Shown piece after piece: positions 15,768 through 25,203 of a stretch of 64,000 nucleotides of DNA. A program made the position numbers and the translations under genes. Each line of letters begins with the position of its first letter. The first letter of the stretch is position 1. The notes under the pieces were generated by a model. The model did no database searches. It was not told the origin of the DNA and was given only the letters and a program-made list of their open reading frames with translations. This stretch comes from Tsukamurella conjunctivitidis (lineage in GTDB: Bacteria > Actinomycetota > Actinomycetes > Mycobacteriales > Mycobacteriaceae): positions 124,001 to 188,000 of the forward strand of contig NZ_VIGX01000006.1 of assembly GCF_007858475.1 (NCBI RefSeq), given 5' to 3'.

Positions 15768-15797
15768 GGCGTCGCGGCGGTCCGCCGTCGCGACGCC
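15768..15797 (+). terminator. Probable terminator after the sugar-acid operon
   Basis: A 9-bp perfect stem (GGCGTCGCG at 15768-15776 with CGCGACGCC at 15789-15797) encloses a GC-rich 12-nt loop, 8 bp after the permease stop. There is no T-run. The rest of the gap to 15936 shows nothing else recognisable. Confidence 0.5.
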
Positions 15798-15936
15798 GAA
15801 CCGAGCCTCCTCCCGTTCCGCCCGTTGTGCCCGACGGGCCACCGGATTACCGCGCGCGGAAGCCGTCCCGGCGATACGTTGGACGCCAGTGGCCGCGCGA
15901 TCCGTGGCCGCATCCGGATGATGAGGTGGACTGACG

Positions 15937-17580
15937 ATGGCTCATTCGCGTGCCGGCCGACCGGCTCTTCCCGACGACCTGATCGATGTCGAAGCTGTTC
16001 GTGCTGCGTATTATTCGGTCGCGCCGGACCCCGGCGATCCGGACCAACGGGTGGCGTTCGGCACATCGGGACACCGGGGGACGTCGCTGAGCGGCAGCTT
16101 CAACGAGAACCACATCGCGGCCACGACGCAGGCGATCATCGAGTACCGCGCGGCCGAGGGCGTCCGCGGCCCGCTCTACCTCGCGAAGGACACGCACCTG
16201 CTGTCCGGTCCGGCCTGGGAGACCGCCGTCGAGGTCCTCGCCGGGAACGGCGTGGACACCCTGATCGACCTCGACGACCGGTACACGCCGACCCCCGCCC
16301 TGAGCCACGCGATCCTGACCTTCAACCGCAAGCACGGGGGAGGCGTCGAGGCCGACGGCATCGTCGTCACCCCGTCGCACAATCCGCCCGCGGACGGTGG
16401 CTTCAAGTACAACCCGCCCACCGGCGGGCCGGCCGACACCGATGCGACCTCGGCGATCGCGGCGCGTGCCAACGAGATCCTCGAGAGCGGGCTGCGCGAT
16501 GTGCGCCGCATCCCGCTGGAGCGGGCCCTCGCATCGGACGTGATCCAGCGCTTCGACTTCCTCGACTCCTACGTCGGCGACCTCCCTTCCGTACTGCACC
16601 TCGACCGGATCCGCGACGCCGGCGTCCGCATCGGCGCGGACCCGCTCGGCGGCGCGGCAGTCGGCTACTGGGGCGCGATCGGCGACCGCTACAACCTCGA
16701 TCTGACCGTCGTGAATCCGACCGTCGACCCGCAGTTCGCGTTCATGACGCTCGACACCGACGGCAAGATCCGGATGGACTGCAGCTCGCCGAACGCGATG
16801 GCCTCGCTGATCGCGAACAAGGATCAGTACGACATCGCGACGGGCAACGATGCCGACTCCGACCGGCACGGCATCGTCACCCCCGACGGCGGGCTGATGA
16901 ACCCCAACCACTACCTCGCCGTCGCCATCGACTACCTCTTCGCCTCCCGCAACGGCTGGCGCGACGACGCTGCCGTCGGCAAGACTCTGGTGAGCTCGTC
17001 CATGATCGACCGGGTGGTCGCGGAGCAGCAGCGGAAGCTGCTCGAGGTCCCCGTCGGCTTCAAGTGGTTCGTCCCGGGCCTGCTCGACGGGAGCGTCGGC
17101 TTCGGCGGGGAGGAGTCCGCCGGTGCGTCCTTCCTGCGCCACGACGGTTCCGTGTGGACCACGGACAAGGACGGCATCATCCTGGCGCTGCTCGCCTCCG
17201 AGATCCTGGCCGTCACCGGTAGGAGCCCGTCCCAGCACTTCGCCGTGTTGGGGGAGCAGTACGGCGTGCCCGCCTACGCCCGGACCGACGCGCCCGCAGG
17301 CCGCGAGCAGAAGGCCGTCCTGTCCAAGCTCTCGCCCGAGCAGGTCACCGCCGACGAGCTCGCCGGGGAGCCCATCACGGCCAAACTCACCCGCGCACCC
17401 GGCAACGGCGCGCCCATCGGCGGCCTCAAGGTGACCACCGAGAGCGCCTGGTTCGCGGCCAGGCCGTCGGGTACGGAGGACGTGTACAAGATCTACGCCG
17501 AATCCTTCCGCGGGGCGGATCACCTGGCGCAGGTGCAGGCGGAGGCGAAGGCGCTCGTGGACGGAGTTCTCGGGTCCTGA
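15937..17580 (+). CDS. pgm: Phosphoglucomutase (alpha-D-glucose-phosphate specific)
   Basis: Interconverts glucose 1-phosphate and glucose 6-phosphate, feeding UDP-glucose, trehalose and glycogen synthesis. The 547 residues match the bacterial Pgm family: FGTSGHRG (41-48), the phosphorylated Ser147 in VTPSHNPP, the Mg-binding loop [10 protein letters not shown], the sugar-binding [12 protein letters not shown], and the phosphate loop near the C-terminus ([13 protein letters not shown]). The gene stands alone with no operon partner. UDP-glucose dehydrogenase at 34.6 kb uses a product of this route. Confidence 0.96.
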   Translation: MAHSRAGRPALPDDLIDVEAVRAAYYSVAPDPGDPDQRVAFGTSGHRGTSLSGSFNENHIAATTQAIIEYRAAEGVRGPLYLAKDTHLLSGPAWETAVEVLAGNGVDTLIDLDDRYTPTPALSHAILTFNRKHGGGVEADGIVVTPSHNPPADGGFKYNPPTGGPADTDATSAIAARANEILESGLRDVRRIPLERALASDVIQRFDFLDSYVGDLPSVLHLDRIRDAGVRIGADPLGGAAVGYWGAIGDRYNLDLTVVNPTVDPQFAFMTLDTDGKIRMDCSSPNAMASLIANKDQYDIATGNDADSDRHGIVTPDGGLMNPNHYLAVAIDYLFASRNGWRDDAAVGKTLVSSSMIDRVVAEQQRKLLEVPVGFKWFVPGLLDGSVGFGGEESAGASFLRHDGSVWTTDKDGIILALLASEILAVTGRSPSQHFAVLGEQYGVPAYARTDAPAGREQKAVLSKLSPEQVTADELAGEPITAKLTRAPGNGAPIGGLKVTTESAWFAARPSGTEDVYKIYAESFRGADHLAQVQAEAKALVDGVLGS

Positions 17581-17626
17581 ACCCGCCTGACCTGCACAGT
17601 CGTGTGCGGCCGCTATTGTGGTCGGC

Positions 17627-18367
17627 GTGAGCAAGGGTAAGAACGCGAAGTACGTTCCCGCGAAGCAGTCCAACACCATGACCTACGTGCTGGGCGGCAT
17701 CGCCGTCCTCGTGGTCATCGTGGTCGTCATCGGCGGCGTCCTGCTGCTGAGCAAGAAGGAGGGCACGCCCGCTGATAAGGCGCAGGCCGCCATCGACAAG
17801 GCCACCCCGGCCTTCGTGCTCGGCAGGGCCGACGCCCCCACGAAGCTGACGTTCTTCGAGGACCCGTACTGCCCCGCCTGCGGCAACATGGAGCGCGCCA
17901 ACGGCGAACAGATCACCAAGGCCATCGAGGACGGCAAGCTGCAGATCAAGTACTTCATGCTCTCCTTCCTGAACCGCAACAGCCCGTCGGGCGACTACTC
18001 CGACCGCGCGGCCGGAGGCCTGCTGGCCATCGCGAAGTCCTCGCTCCCCGAGGACCAGAAGCAGAAGGCGTGGCTGGGCGCGCACACCGCGATGTACGCG
18101 AACCAGCCCGAGGAGGGCAAGGGCGACAAGACCAACGCCGAGATCGCCACGGTTCTGTCCGACGGCGCCAAGGCCAAGGGCGTCGAGTTGCCCGCCGACG
18201 TGACGGCGGCGATCCGCGACGGCAAGTACACCGTCGAGTCCGCGCAGAACGCGGGCGCCGGCAGCCAGCTCATGCAGCAGGTCAACAGCACCGGCACGCC
18301 CACCGTCATCCACAACGGCGAGAAGATCACCGTGCAGGGCGACTGGCTGACGCCGCTCCTCAAGTAA
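17627..18367 (+). CDS. Membrane-anchored DsbA-family thiol oxidoreductase
   Basis: A 246-residue thioredoxin-fold protein held at the outer face of the membrane by one N-terminal segment (about 19-42, rich in Val and Ile). The redox motif is Cys82-Pro-Ala-Cys85 in FEDPYCPACGNM, and the cis-proline region is NSTGTPTVIHNG. Mycobacteriales carry similar DsbA-like proteins that fold exported proteins. GTG 17627 is chosen because a -10-like TATTGT (17614-17619) lies 7 nt upstream, which suggests a leaderless message; another in-frame GTG at 17618 overlaps that hexamer. Confidence 0.85.
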   Translation: MSKGKNAKYVPAKQSNTMTYVLGGIAVLVVIVVVIGGVLLLSKKEGTPADKAQAAIDKATPAFVLGRADAPTKLTFFEDPYCPACGNMERANGEQITKAIEDGKLQIKYFMLSFLNRNSPSGDYSDRAAGGLLAIAKSSLPEDQKQKAWLGAHTAMYANQPEEGKGDKTNAEIATVLSDGAKAKGVELPADVTAAIRDGKYTVESAQNAGAGSQLMQQVNSTGTPTVIHNGEKITVQGDWLTPLLK

Positions 18368-18454
18368 ACGGGCGCTGACCAGCCGATTTGGTGCACGCGA
18401 GCTGCCTCCTGTAATGTTCTCCGGGCGGGAAACCGCAGGTGAACAACGCAATAC

Positions 18455-18527
18455 GGGGCTATGGCGCAGCTGGTAGCGCACCACACTGGCAGTGTGGGGG
18501 TCAGGGGTTCGAGTCCCCTTAGCTCCA
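18455..18527 (+). tRNA. tRNA-Ala (anticodon GGC)
   Basis: A 73-nt cloverleaf: acceptor GGGGCTA pairs with TAGCTCC, the D-arm contains GCGCAGCTGGTAGCGC, the anticodon stem-loop CACACTGGCAGTGTG gives anticodon GGC, and the T-arm reads AGGGGTTCGAGTCCCCT. The discriminator is A18527. CCA is not encoded. Confidence 0.97.
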
Positions 18528-18532
18528 CAGAG

Positions 18533-18566
18533 AAGAACCCCTCCGACTTCGGTCGGAGGGGTTCTT
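18533..18566 (+). terminator. Intrinsic terminator after tRNA-Ala
   Basis: A perfect 15-bp stem (18533-18547 with 18552-18566) is capped by a UUCG tetraloop and starts 5 nt after the tRNA. The right arm ends in TTCTTT. Confidence 0.85.
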
Positions 18567-18816
18567 TCGTGGTCGGGCGGGCCGTGGTCGGACGACGAGT
18601 GTGGCCGAGGGAACACTGCGGCCGTCCGGATCCGCACGCGGGGTGCCCGTCCGCTGCGGAACCGCATGTGACCTGCGATGACATGCTCGCCGAGTCGCAT
18701 CGGAACCGTCCATCGGAGGCGCTCGTGACGAGAATCACCTTCATGTGATTGCGCTACCATGATCGCCCTGCCAGCGACGATAGGTATTCATGATGGGTGA
18801 TCCAAGGTGTATCGAT

Positions 18817-18845
18817 TTGTCCAATAAATTGGTCCGACCTAATCT
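18817..18845 (+). promoter_or_regulatory. ahpC promoter (TTGTCC, 17 nt, TAATCT) with a possible peroxide operator upstream
   Basis: -35 TTGTCC (18817-18822) and -10 TAATCT (18840-18845) have ideal spacing and lie 43 nt before the ahpC start. Just upstream, 18779-18816 contains ATAGGTAT and GTATCGAT, vaguely like OxyR half-sites; this part is weak. The remaining gap from 18568 shows no gene. Confidence 0.55.
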
Positions 18846-18887
18846 CGATCTCGAACCCACAGGTACCCGAACGAAACGAGGAAGCAC

Positions 18888-19451
18888 GTGTCGCTGATCA
18901 ACAAGCAGATCAAGCCCTTCACCGCTGAGGCATTCAAGGACGGCAACTTCGTCACCGTCTCCGACCAGGACATCGCCGGCAAGTGGGCCGTCTTCTACTT
19001 CTACCCGGCCGACTTCACCTTCGTGTGCCCCACCGAGCTCGGCGACCTCGCCGATCACTACGAGGAGCTGCAGGGCCTGGGCGTCGAGGTCTTCTCGGTC
19101 TCGACCGACACCCACTTCACCCACAAGGCGTGGCACGCCTCGTCGGACACCATCGCCAAGATCAAGTACGCGATGATCGGCGACCCGAGCCTGCAGATCA
19201 GCACCGACTTCGAGGTGCTCCGTGAGGGCCAGGGCCTGGCCGACCGCGGCACCTTCCTGGTCGACCCCGACGGCGTCGTCCAGTTCACCGAGGTCACCGC
19301 GGAGGGCATCGGCCGCAACGCCGCCGAGCTCGTCCGCAAGGTCAAGGCCGCCCAGTACGTGCGCTCGCACCCGGGCGAGGTCTGCCCCGCCAAGTGGGAA
19401 GAGGGCGCCGACACCCTCGCTCCGTCGCTGGAGCTCGTCGGCAAGATCTAG
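18888..19451 (+). CDS. ahpC: Alkyl hydroperoxide reductase peroxiredoxin AhpC
   Basis: Typical 2-Cys peroxiredoxin that reduces hydrogen peroxide and organic peroxides in the cytoplasm. The 187 residues show the peroxidatic Cys47 in [10 protein letters not shown] and the resolving Cys166 in GEVCPAKW, with the enterobacterial-type length and C-terminus. That form works with AhpF, which is encoded next, rather than with the AhpD partner used by many mycobacteria. The GTG start follows GAGGAAGCAC. A GC-rich hairpin separates it from ahpF. Confidence 0.97.
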   Translation: MSLINKQIKPFTAEAFKDGNFVTVSDQDIAGKWAVFYFYPADFTFVCPTELGDLADHYEELQGLGVEVFSVSTDTHFTHKAWHASSDTIAKIKYAMIGDPSLQISTDFEVLREGQGLADRGTFLVDPDGVVQFTEVTAEGIGRNAAELVRKVKAAQYVRSHPGEVCPAKWEEGADTLAPSLELVGKI

Positions 19452-19464
19452 TCGCCGACGGCCG

Positions 19465-19490
19465 CGGGGCGGGAGTCGTCTCCCGCCCCG
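19465..19490 (+). other. Intercistronic hairpin between ahpC and ahpF
   Basis: A perfect 11-bp stem (CGGGGCGGGAG with CTCCCGCCCCG) has a TCGT loop and lies 13 nt after the ahpC stop. There is no T-run. It could stop part of the transcription or protect the 3' end of ahpC, so that more AhpC than AhpF is made. Confidence 0.6.
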
Positions 19491-19541
19491 CCGTCGTCCA
19501 CCACCTCGCTCGAATCTGAAGAAGAAGAGGATCGGATCACC

Positions 19542-21122
19542 ATGCTCGAAGCCGCGCTCGCCACTCAACTCAAGGGTCTGCTCACCAACGTCACGATGCC
19601 GGTCGAGCTCGTCTCGACGCTCGACGACGGTGCCAAGTCGGCCGAACTCGCGGAGCTGCTCGACGAGATCGCGGGCATGTCCGAGCACATCCAGCACGAC
19701 CGGACCGGCGATGACCCGCGGACCCCGTCGTTCCTGATCCGTCGCGCCGGCACCGACATCGCGGTGCAGTTCGCCGGAATCCCGCTGGGGCACGAGTTCT
19801 CGTCGCTCGTGCTCGCCCTGCTGCAGGTGGGCGGTCACCCGTCCAAGGAGGCCGCCGACCTGCTCGAGCAGGTGCGCGACCTCGAGGGCGACTACCATTT
19901 CGAGACCTACTTCTCGCTGTCCTGCCAGAACTGCCCCGACGTGGTGCAGGCGCTCAACCTCATGGCGGTCCTCAACGCGCGGATCACCCACACCGCGATC
20001 GACGGTTCGCTGTTCCAGGACGAGGTCGACAACCGCCAGGTGATGGCCGTGCCGACGGTCTTCGTCAACGGTGAGCTCTTCGACTCGGGCCGGATGAACC
20101 TCGAGCAGATCGTCGGCAAGCTCGACTCCGGTGCGGCCGAGCGCACTGCTGCGTCGCTGTCGGAGAAGGAGCGGTTCGACGTGCTCGTCGTCGGCGGCGG
20201 CCCGTCGGGCGCCACCGCGTCGGTCTACGCGGCCCGCAAGGGGATCCGCACCGGCATCGTCGCCGAGCGGTTCGGCGGCCAGGTGCTCGACACCATGGCG
20301 ATCGAGAACTTCACCTCGGTCTCGTACACCGAGGGCCCGAAGTTCGCCGCCGAGCTCGAGAGCCAGGTCCGTCAGTACGACGTCGACATCATGAACTCCC
20401 AGCGCGGTGCGAAGCTCGCCCGCGACGAGGAGACCGGCGTGATCACCGTCGACCTCGCGAGCGGGGCGCGGCTGCAGTCGCGCACCGTCGTCGTCTCGAC
20501 CGGTGCCCGCTGGCGCTCGATGGACGTGCCCGGTGAGACCGAGTACCGCAACAAGGGCGTCACCTACTGCCCCCACTGCGACGGCCCCCTGTTCAAGGGC
20601 AAGCGCGTCGCCGTGATCGGCGGCGGCAACTCGGGCGTCGAGGCCGCGATCGACCTCGCGGGCATCGTCTCCCACGTCACGCTCATCGAGTTCGACTCGG
20701 AGCTGCGCGCCGACCAGGTGCTGCAGCGCAAGCTGCGCAGCCTGCCCAACGTCGACGTGCTCGTCAGCGCGATGACGACCGAGGTCGTCGGCGACGGCCG
20801 CAAGGTGACCGGCCTCAACTACACGAGCCGTACCACCGACGAGGCGCATGCGCTGGAGCTCGACGGCGTCTTCGTCCAGATCGGTCTCCTGCCGAACACC
20901 GAGTGGCTCGAGGGCACGCTCGAGCTGAGCCCGCGCGGCGAGATCGTCGTCGACGAGGCCGGGCGCACGTCGCTCCCGGGTGTCTTCGCGGCCGGCGACT
21001 GCACGACGGTCCCGTTCAAGCAGATCGTGGTCGCCGCCGGATCCGGTGCGACCGCGGCGCTGAGCGCCTTCGACCACCTGATCCGCACGGACGTTCCGGT
21101 CGAGGCGACCACCGTCGGCTGA
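19542..21122 (+). CDS. ahpF: Alkyl hydroperoxide reductase subunit F
   Basis: FAD-dependent NAD(P)H:peroxiredoxin reductase that recycles AhpC. The 526 residues have two parts. An N-terminal tandem thioredoxin-like domain (about 1-200) holds Cys128-Gln-Asn-Cys131, and a thioredoxin-reductase module (about 210-526) has FAD site [10 protein letters not shown], redox Cys343-Pro-His-Cys346, NAD site [10 protein letters not shown] and a C-terminal GVFAAGDCT. The ATG at 19542 is preceded by GAAGAAGAGGATCGGATCACC. The architecture is normal AhpF. The pair forms a complete peroxide defence system, unusual for the mycobacterial order where AhpC-AhpD is common. Confidence 0.95.
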   Translation: MLEAALATQLKGLLTNVTMPVELVSTLDDGAKSAELAELLDEIAGMSEHIQHDRTGDDPRTPSFLIRRAGTDIAVQFAGIPLGHEFSSLVLALLQVGGHPSKEAADLLEQVRDLEGDYHFETYFSLSCQNCPDVVQALNLMAVLNARITHTAIDGSLFQDEVDNRQVMAVPTVFVNGELFDSGRMNLEQIVGKLDSGAAERTAASLSEKERFDVLVVGGGPSGATASVYAARKGIRTGIVAERFGGQVLDTMAIENFTSVSYTEGPKFAAELESQVRQYDVDIMNSQRGAKLARDEETGVITVDLASGARLQSRTVVVSTGARWRSMDVPGETEYRNKGVTYCPHCDGPLFKGKRVAVIGGGNSGVEAAIDLAGIVSHVTLIEFDSELRADQVLQRKLRSLPNVDVLVSAMTTEVVGDGRKVTGLNYTSRTTDEAHALELDGVFVQIGLLPNTEWLEGTLELSPRGEIVVDEAGRTSLPGVFAAGDCTTVPFKQIVVAAGSGATAALSAFDHLIRTDVPVEATTVG

Positions 21123-21141
21123 CGGGCCACCGCAGGATCAC

Positions 21142-21175
21142 CACGACGGGCCGGGCCACCACCCGGCCCGTCGTG
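21142..21175. terminator. Terminator between ahpF and the TDT transporter
   Basis: A perfect 14-bp stem (CACGACGGGCCGGG with its complement) closes a 6-nt loop 19 nt after the ahpF stop. The downstream gene converges, so it may serve both. Confidence 0.75.
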
Positions 21176-21203
21176 CGGTCGAGACGGACCGGTGCTCACT
21201 CGA

Positions 21204-22262
21204 TCAGGCGGTGGGATCGGGCGGGGTGGCGCCGCGGCGGCCCTGCCCGCGCACCACCAGTGCGACCATGCCGGCTGCGACGGCCAGCCAGGTCGCGGGT
21301 GCTATCCACGCGTCGGCGTGCGCGATCCCCGCCATCCACTCCATTCCGGTGACGCCCGCGAGGCGCAGCGTGGCCTGCCCGTACATGCCGATGGGGAAGA
21401 CGATCGACCACAGCGCGAGGCGGAGGAAGCCGGACTCGGGGGAGCGGCGCCACTGCCAGGCAGTGAGCGCGAGGAGCAGGGGGACCAGCCACGACGCGAA
21501 CGCCCAGAGGCAGACGCAGACGGCGATCACGAAGTCCGGGGCCAGGATCCGCTCGCCGGGCGGCAGCGCGGCGAGCTCGGATCCCGCGAGGATCGAAATC
21601 GCCGCGGATCCGAAGAACACCCAGTAGGGCGCGACCTCCTCGCCCGGCCGCAGCGGGGAGAGCATCATCCGTGCCGCGACCAGCGCCGCCACCAGCACCA
21701 GCTGCGCCATCCCAAGACCCCACCACAGCGTCGCGACGGTACCGAGTCCGTGGCCGGGGAGCTGCGGCGCGAGCAGTCCCGCCACGACCGCCACCGACTG
21801 CGTCGCGACGCCCCAGAGGAACCAGGTGCCGTCGGCGCCCGCCAGCCGGTCGCCCTCCGGTGCCGCGGTGTTGTCGAGGACGCGCTGCGCCGGAACGAGG
21901 TAGCCGAGCACGAGCCACACCACCAGCGCCACGGCGCCGACCGCGAGGGCCGCCCCCGGTGCTCCGCGAAGAGCCAGGTAGCCCGCGAGCACCGAGGTCG
22001 CCGCCGGCACCGCCATCGCCGTGAAGCCCGCGGCGGCGATCTCCGCCTTGATCGCGTGGACGCCGTGCACCCGGGACAGGCCCGCCGCGGCGAGGGCGAC
22101 ATGGGCGAGGGCGGCGAGGACGAACAGGACGTCGCCCGGCACCGTCGCACCGACCGAGTACAACAGCGTCGCGATGATGGCCGTCGCCATCACGACGGCG
22201 AACCGGCCGAGGGCGTGCCCGGGAGGTGGGTGCAGCAGGCGGTACAGGGCTCGGTTGGACAC
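21204..22262 (-). CDS. TDT-family (TehA/Mae1-like) membrane transporter
   Basis: Predicted polytopic membrane protein of 352 residues with about ten hydrophobic segments. FGSAAISILAGSE and, near the C-terminus, WSIVFPIGMYG resemble motifs of the tellurite-resistance/dicarboxylate transporter (TDT) family, whose members move C4-dicarboxylates, sulfite or other anions. The substrate cannot be told from sequence. The GTG at 22262 (MSNRALYRLLHPPPG) is preferred over a start 66 nt upstream that adds an Arg-rich head. It is divergent from the DUF2630 gene across 50 bp. Confidence 0.65.
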   Translation of the reverse strand: MSNRALYRLLHPPPGHALGRFAVVMATAIIATLLYSVGATVPGDVLFVLAALAHVALAAAGLSRVHGVHAIKAEIAAAGFTAMAVPAATSVLAGYLALRGAPGAALAVGAVALVVWLVLGYLVPAQRVLDNTAAPEGDRLAGADGTWFLWGVATQSVAVVAGLLAPQLPGHGLGTVATLWWGLGMAQLVLVAALVAARMMLSPLRPGEEVAPYWVFFGSAAISILAGSELAALPPGERILAPDFVIAVCVCLWAFASWLVPLLLALTAWQWRRSPESGFLRLALWSIVFPIGMYGQATLRLAGVTGMEWMAGIAHADAWIAPATWLAVAAGMVALVVRGQGRRGATPPDPTA

Positions 22263-22312
22263 CCTCTGATTGTGGCCCCACGCCGTTCGGCGATCGGTGG
22301 CAGGATCGGGAC

Positions 22313-22558
22313 ATGACCGACGACGCACTGCACACCCGGATCGACGCCCTCATCGCGGAGGAGCACGCGCTGCGGAACAGGCTCGGCGCGGGCGAGATCA
22401 CCGAGAGCGAGGAGCAGGCACGGCTCCAGGTGCTCGAGACGCAGCTCGACCAGGCCTGGGACCTGCTCCGGCAGCGTCGCGCGCGACGCGAGTTCGGTGA
22501 GAACCCGGACGAGGCGGCCGCGCGGTCGGCGAACACCGTGGAGAACTACCGCAACTGA
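22313..22558 (+). CDS. DUF2630 family small protein
   Basis: An 81-residue acidic, predicted all-helical protein (HTRIDALIAEEHALRNRL, then a second helix with EEQARLQVLETQLDQAWDLLRQRRA) that fits the actinobacterial DUF2630 family in length and pattern. The arrangement suggests a helical hairpin or coiled coil. Function is unknown. The ATG at 22313 is chosen because sequence upstream loses coding character. The gene ends 13 bp before the convergent HxlR gene. Confidence 0.75.
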   Translation: MTDDALHTRIDALIAEEHALRNRLGAGEITESEEQARLQVLETQLDQAWDLLRQRRARREFGENPDEAAARSANTVENYRN

Positions 22559-22571
22559 CGCGGCGGGCCCG

Positions 22572-23084
22572 TCAGGGGACCGGTGTCAGCATCCGGTGCC
22601 GTCCGCGTAGCGCAACGGCGACCGGGTCGTCCCGCCTCCGGGGGTTCGGCCCGTCACCCGGGCGGGTCTCGAGGTCGCGCACCGTCGGCACGACGCCGCA
22701 GCACGCGCAGAGTCCGGACGGCTCGAGGTCGGTGCCGCACGACGCGTGCGTGAAGATCCGGGCGGGGAAGTCCGCTTCCAGATGCCGCTCACCCCAGCGC
22801 AGCAGGCTGAAGACGGTGGGCCACAGCTCCTCGCCGGCGGCGGTCAGCTCGTACTCGACGGTGCGCCCCACCTTCCTACGGGCGAGGACGCCCGCCTCGA
22901 CCAGCGTCTCGAGGCGATCGGTGAGTACGCCTCGGGAGACGTCGAGGTGGGCGAGCAGGTCGCTGAAGTGGCGCACGCCGAGGAAGCAGTCGCGCAGGAT
23001 CAGCAGCGTCCAGCGTTCGCCGACGACCTCCAGGGCGCGTGCCAGGTAGCACGCCTGCGCCTCGTAGCCGGTACCCAGTGCCAT
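22572..23084 (-). CDS. HxlR-family winged-helix regulator
   Basis: A 170-residue regulator: an N-terminal Cys-containing helix (YEAQACYLARALEVVGERWTL), an HxlR winged helix (HFSDLLAHLDVSRGVLTDRLETLVEAGVLARR, wing VEYELTAAGEEL) and an unusual C-terminal extension with a Cys cluster (HASCGTDLEPSGLCACCGVV) that may bind zinc or sense redox state. It is divergent from an MFS exporter across 49 bp. That gap contains the small dyad GTCT-n7-AGAC (23107-23121), a possible shared operator. Repression of the MFS gene is the simplest reading. Confidence 0.88.
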   Translation of the reverse strand: MALGTGYEAQACYLARALEVVGERWTLLILRDCFLGVRHFSDLLAHLDVSRGVLTDRLETLVEAGVLARRKVGRTVEYELTAAGEELWPTVFSLLRWGERHLEADFPARIFTHASCGTDLEPSGLCACCGVVPTVRDLETRPGDGPNPRRRDDPVAVALRGRHRMLTPVP

Positions 23085-23133
23085 GGTCCCAGTCTACGCG
23101 CGATAGGTCTTGTGAACAGACTGACCGTCGGTC

Positions 23134-24555
23134 ATGATGAGTTCCATGAATAGACTCGACACGGCCTACGAGCGGGTGCTCGCGACCGTCGCGGCGAGCA
23201 CCCTCGTCGCGATGCTCGCGTACGCCGGCCCGCTGGGTAATGCGGTGACGCTCAACGACGCGCTGCGTGCCACGCCCGCGGGCGCCACGTGGATCCTCGC
23301 CTCGATGAGCGTGGGGCTCGCCGCCGCGTTGGTCACCGCGGGTGTCGTCGCCGACCGAGTCGGGCACCGGAGGGTCTTCCTCGCCGGCGCGGCGATCTTC
23401 GTCGCGGCGAACCTGGCCTGCGCCGTCGTCGTCTCGGCGCCGCTGTTCGTGGCCGCTCGCATCGGAGCCGGCGTCGGTGCCGCGGGCATGATCGCCACCG
23501 GGTTGGGCCTGGTCGCCGCCGAGAGTGAGCACGACGGGCATCGCGCCCGCACGGCGGTCTGGTGGAGCTCCGCGATGGGCGCCGGAATCGCGCTCGGGCC
23601 CGTGCTCACCGGCCTCTTCGACCTCGCGGGCGCGTGGCGCGTGTACTACGTGCTGCTCGCGGCGGGCGGTGCGGTGCTGTGGTGGGCGGGCCGCCGGATC
23701 CCCGCTCGGCCGGCGCACGATCCGGACCGACCGCTCGACGTCGCCGGCTTCTTCCTGCTGACGGGTGCGCTCACCGCCGCGGTCGCGGCGCTCGTCGAGG
23801 TGCGAGCCGGTGCCGGGGCCCTCGCCGCCGGGCTCGGCGCGGGGGCGGTCGTTCTCGGCGCGGCGTTGGCGCTGAGTCAGTGGAAGGGCGCGCGGCTGGT
23901 GGACCCCGCTCTGTTCGGGCGCCGCCGGTTCCTCGCCGCCACGTCGGCCGCCTTCGGTACGGGCATCGGTGTCATCTCCGCGATGTCGGTCGCGGGTACC
24001 TTCGCCGTCGGTGGTCTCGGGCTGACGACACTCCAGGCCGGCGGCCTGTTGGCGGTGTGGTCGGGGACGAGTGCAGTGGCGGCACTGGGGTTCTCGCGCC
24101 TGGCGGGAGTACTGTCGGGCCGAACCCACCTGGTGGGAGGACTCACCGGCGTGGCGCTGGGCCTCCTGCTCGCCGCGGGCCTGTCCGACGGTGCCTCACC
24201 GCTGCGTCTGGTGCCGGGCCTGATGGTCGCCGGCGTCGCATCGGGACTGCTCAACACGGGGCTGGCGCGGGAGGCGATCGCGAGCGTGCCGGCCGGCGAT
24301 GCAGCGATGGGGAGCGGTGCCAACAACACGGCGCGGTACGTGGGATCGGCGCTGGGGATCACGATCGCCGGCCTGCTCGCCGTGGGCGTCGACCCGGTCG
24401 CGGGGTGGAACCGCATCGCGCTGGCAGCGGCGGGCGTGTCCCTCGTCTGTGCTGCAGTGGCTGCCGCCCTCACTCGGGGGACAGGTGCTCGCGCAGTCGG
24501 TCCAGGAAAGCGGTCTGCGCCTTCACCAGCTTCTCCGCGGCCTCCTCGAGGCTGA
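23134..24555 (+). CDS. MFS transporter (drug exporter-like)
   Basis: A 473-residue major facilitator protein with about 14 hydrophobic segments, as in the DHA2 drug:H+ antiporter group. The cytoplasmic loop motif GVVADRVGHRR (motif A) lies between segments 2 and 3, and motif C is SSAMGAGIALGPVLTGLF. The C-terminal tail is Pro/Arg-rich and overlaps the convergent NUDIX gene by 86 bp. Several ATGs are clustered (23134, 23137, 23146), and the true start is uncertain by a few codons. It is likely controlled by the divergent HxlR protein. The substrate is unknown. Confidence 0.85.
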   Translation: MMSSMNRLDTAYERVLATVAASTLVAMLAYAGPLGNAVTLNDALRATPAGATWILASMSVGLAAALVTAGVVADRVGHRRVFLAGAAIFVAANLACAVVVSAPLFVAARIGAGVGAAGMIATGLGLVAAESEHDGHRARTAVWWSSAMGAGIALGPVLTGLFDLAGAWRVYYVLLAAGGAVLWWAGRRIPARPAHDPDRPLDVAGFFLLTGALTAAVAALVEVRAGAGALAAGLGAGAVVLGAALALSQWKGARLVDPALFGRRRFLAATSAAFGTGIGVISAMSVAGTFAVGGLGLTTLQAGGLLAVWSGTSAVAALGFSRLAGVLSGRTHLVGGLTGVALGLLLAAGLSDGASPLRLVPGLMVAGVASGLLNTGLAREAIASVPAGDAAMGSGANNTARYVGSALGITIAGLLAVGVDPVAGWNRIALAAAGVSLVCAAVAAALTRGTGARAVGPGKRSAPSPASPRPPRG

Positions 24556-24934
24556 ACCAGCCGGCGCGGTCGATCTCGGGGACGATCAGGATCCGGCCGG
24601 AGCCGCGCGGCCACTCCAGCTCGAACTCGTTGGAGCGGATCGTGGTCGTGTCGAAGTCGCCCTCCCGTGCGAACGCCGTCACGGTCTTGCCGCCGGATTG
24701 GCGGACGGAGCCCAGCGGCACCGTCGGGCCGGGTGGCGGCGGCGTACCCAGTTCCTCGGCGAATTCGCGTTCCGCGGCGGCCAGGGGCTCCTCATCGGTG
24801 TGCAGGCCCTTGGGGATCGACCAGGCGTGCGCGTCCTTGCGGCTCCAGAAGGGGCCGCCCATGTGCCCGAGGAGCACCTCGACGGCTCCGCCGGCGCGGC
24901 GGTACAGCAGGAGTCCGGCACTGGTCGTGGTCAC
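24470..24934 (-). CDS. NUDIX hydrolase
   Basis: A 154-residue pyrophosphohydrolase. The Nudix box is intact: Gly of PKGLHTDEEP, then AAEREFAEELGT holds the REx2EE metal-binding glutamates. The N-terminal SAGLLLYRR and LGHMGGPFW with SIPKG are typical of the group that acts on diadenosine polyphosphates or damaged nucleotides. Substrate is not predictable. Its 3' end overlaps that of the MFS gene in antisense. Confidence 0.9.
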   Translation of the reverse strand: MTTTSAGLLLYRRAGGAVEVLLGHMGGPFWSRKDAHAWSIPKGLHTDEEPLAAAEREFAEELGTPPPPGPTVPLGSVRQSGGKTVTAFAREGDFDTTTIRSNEFELEWPRGSGRILIVPEIDRAGWFSLEEAAEKLVKAQTAFLDRLREHLSPE

Positions 24935-24985
24935 GTCCGCAGCGTAGCGTCAGCGGTCACGGGACCGTCCTGCGAAGGAGGCGCG

Positions 24986-25168
24986 ATGTCGGAGATCAGG
25001 CGAGCGCCGGACCCGCGGCGAGCGGCGTCGTCGCCGGACCGTGAGGTTCGGGTGTCCACGATCCTGCCGGACGGCGAGATCGTCGCCGTCCCGGTGGAAC
25101 CGCTGAGCCGGCAGCACGACGCGAAGGGACTGGCCCGCGCATCGGAGCGCCCGCCGACGACGGACTGA
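24986..25168 (+). CDS. Small hypothetical protein (60 residues)
   Basis: ATG 24986 has one of the best ribosome-binding sites in the window (GAAGGAGG, 4-5 nt before the start) and opens a 60-residue frame. The product is highly charged and Pro/Arg-rich (SEIRRAPDPRR, SSPDREVRVSTILPDGEIVAV) with no membrane segment or known domain. It stands between the NUDIX gene and a FadR-like operator. I do not recognise the family; the ribosome-binding site is the main support. Confidence 0.5.
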   Translation: MSEIRRAPDPRRAASSPDREVRVSTILPDGEIVAVPVEPLSRQHDAKGLARASERPPTTD

Positions 25169-25203
25169 CCGCGCACCATCCCGCGGGCCACGCCGGCGTC
25201 GCA

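Noticed and set aside
18779-18816. OxyR box upstream of ahpC as a firm call
   Set aside because: Only scattered half-site resemblance (ATAGGTAT, GTATCGAT); kept as a weak remark in the promoter entry.
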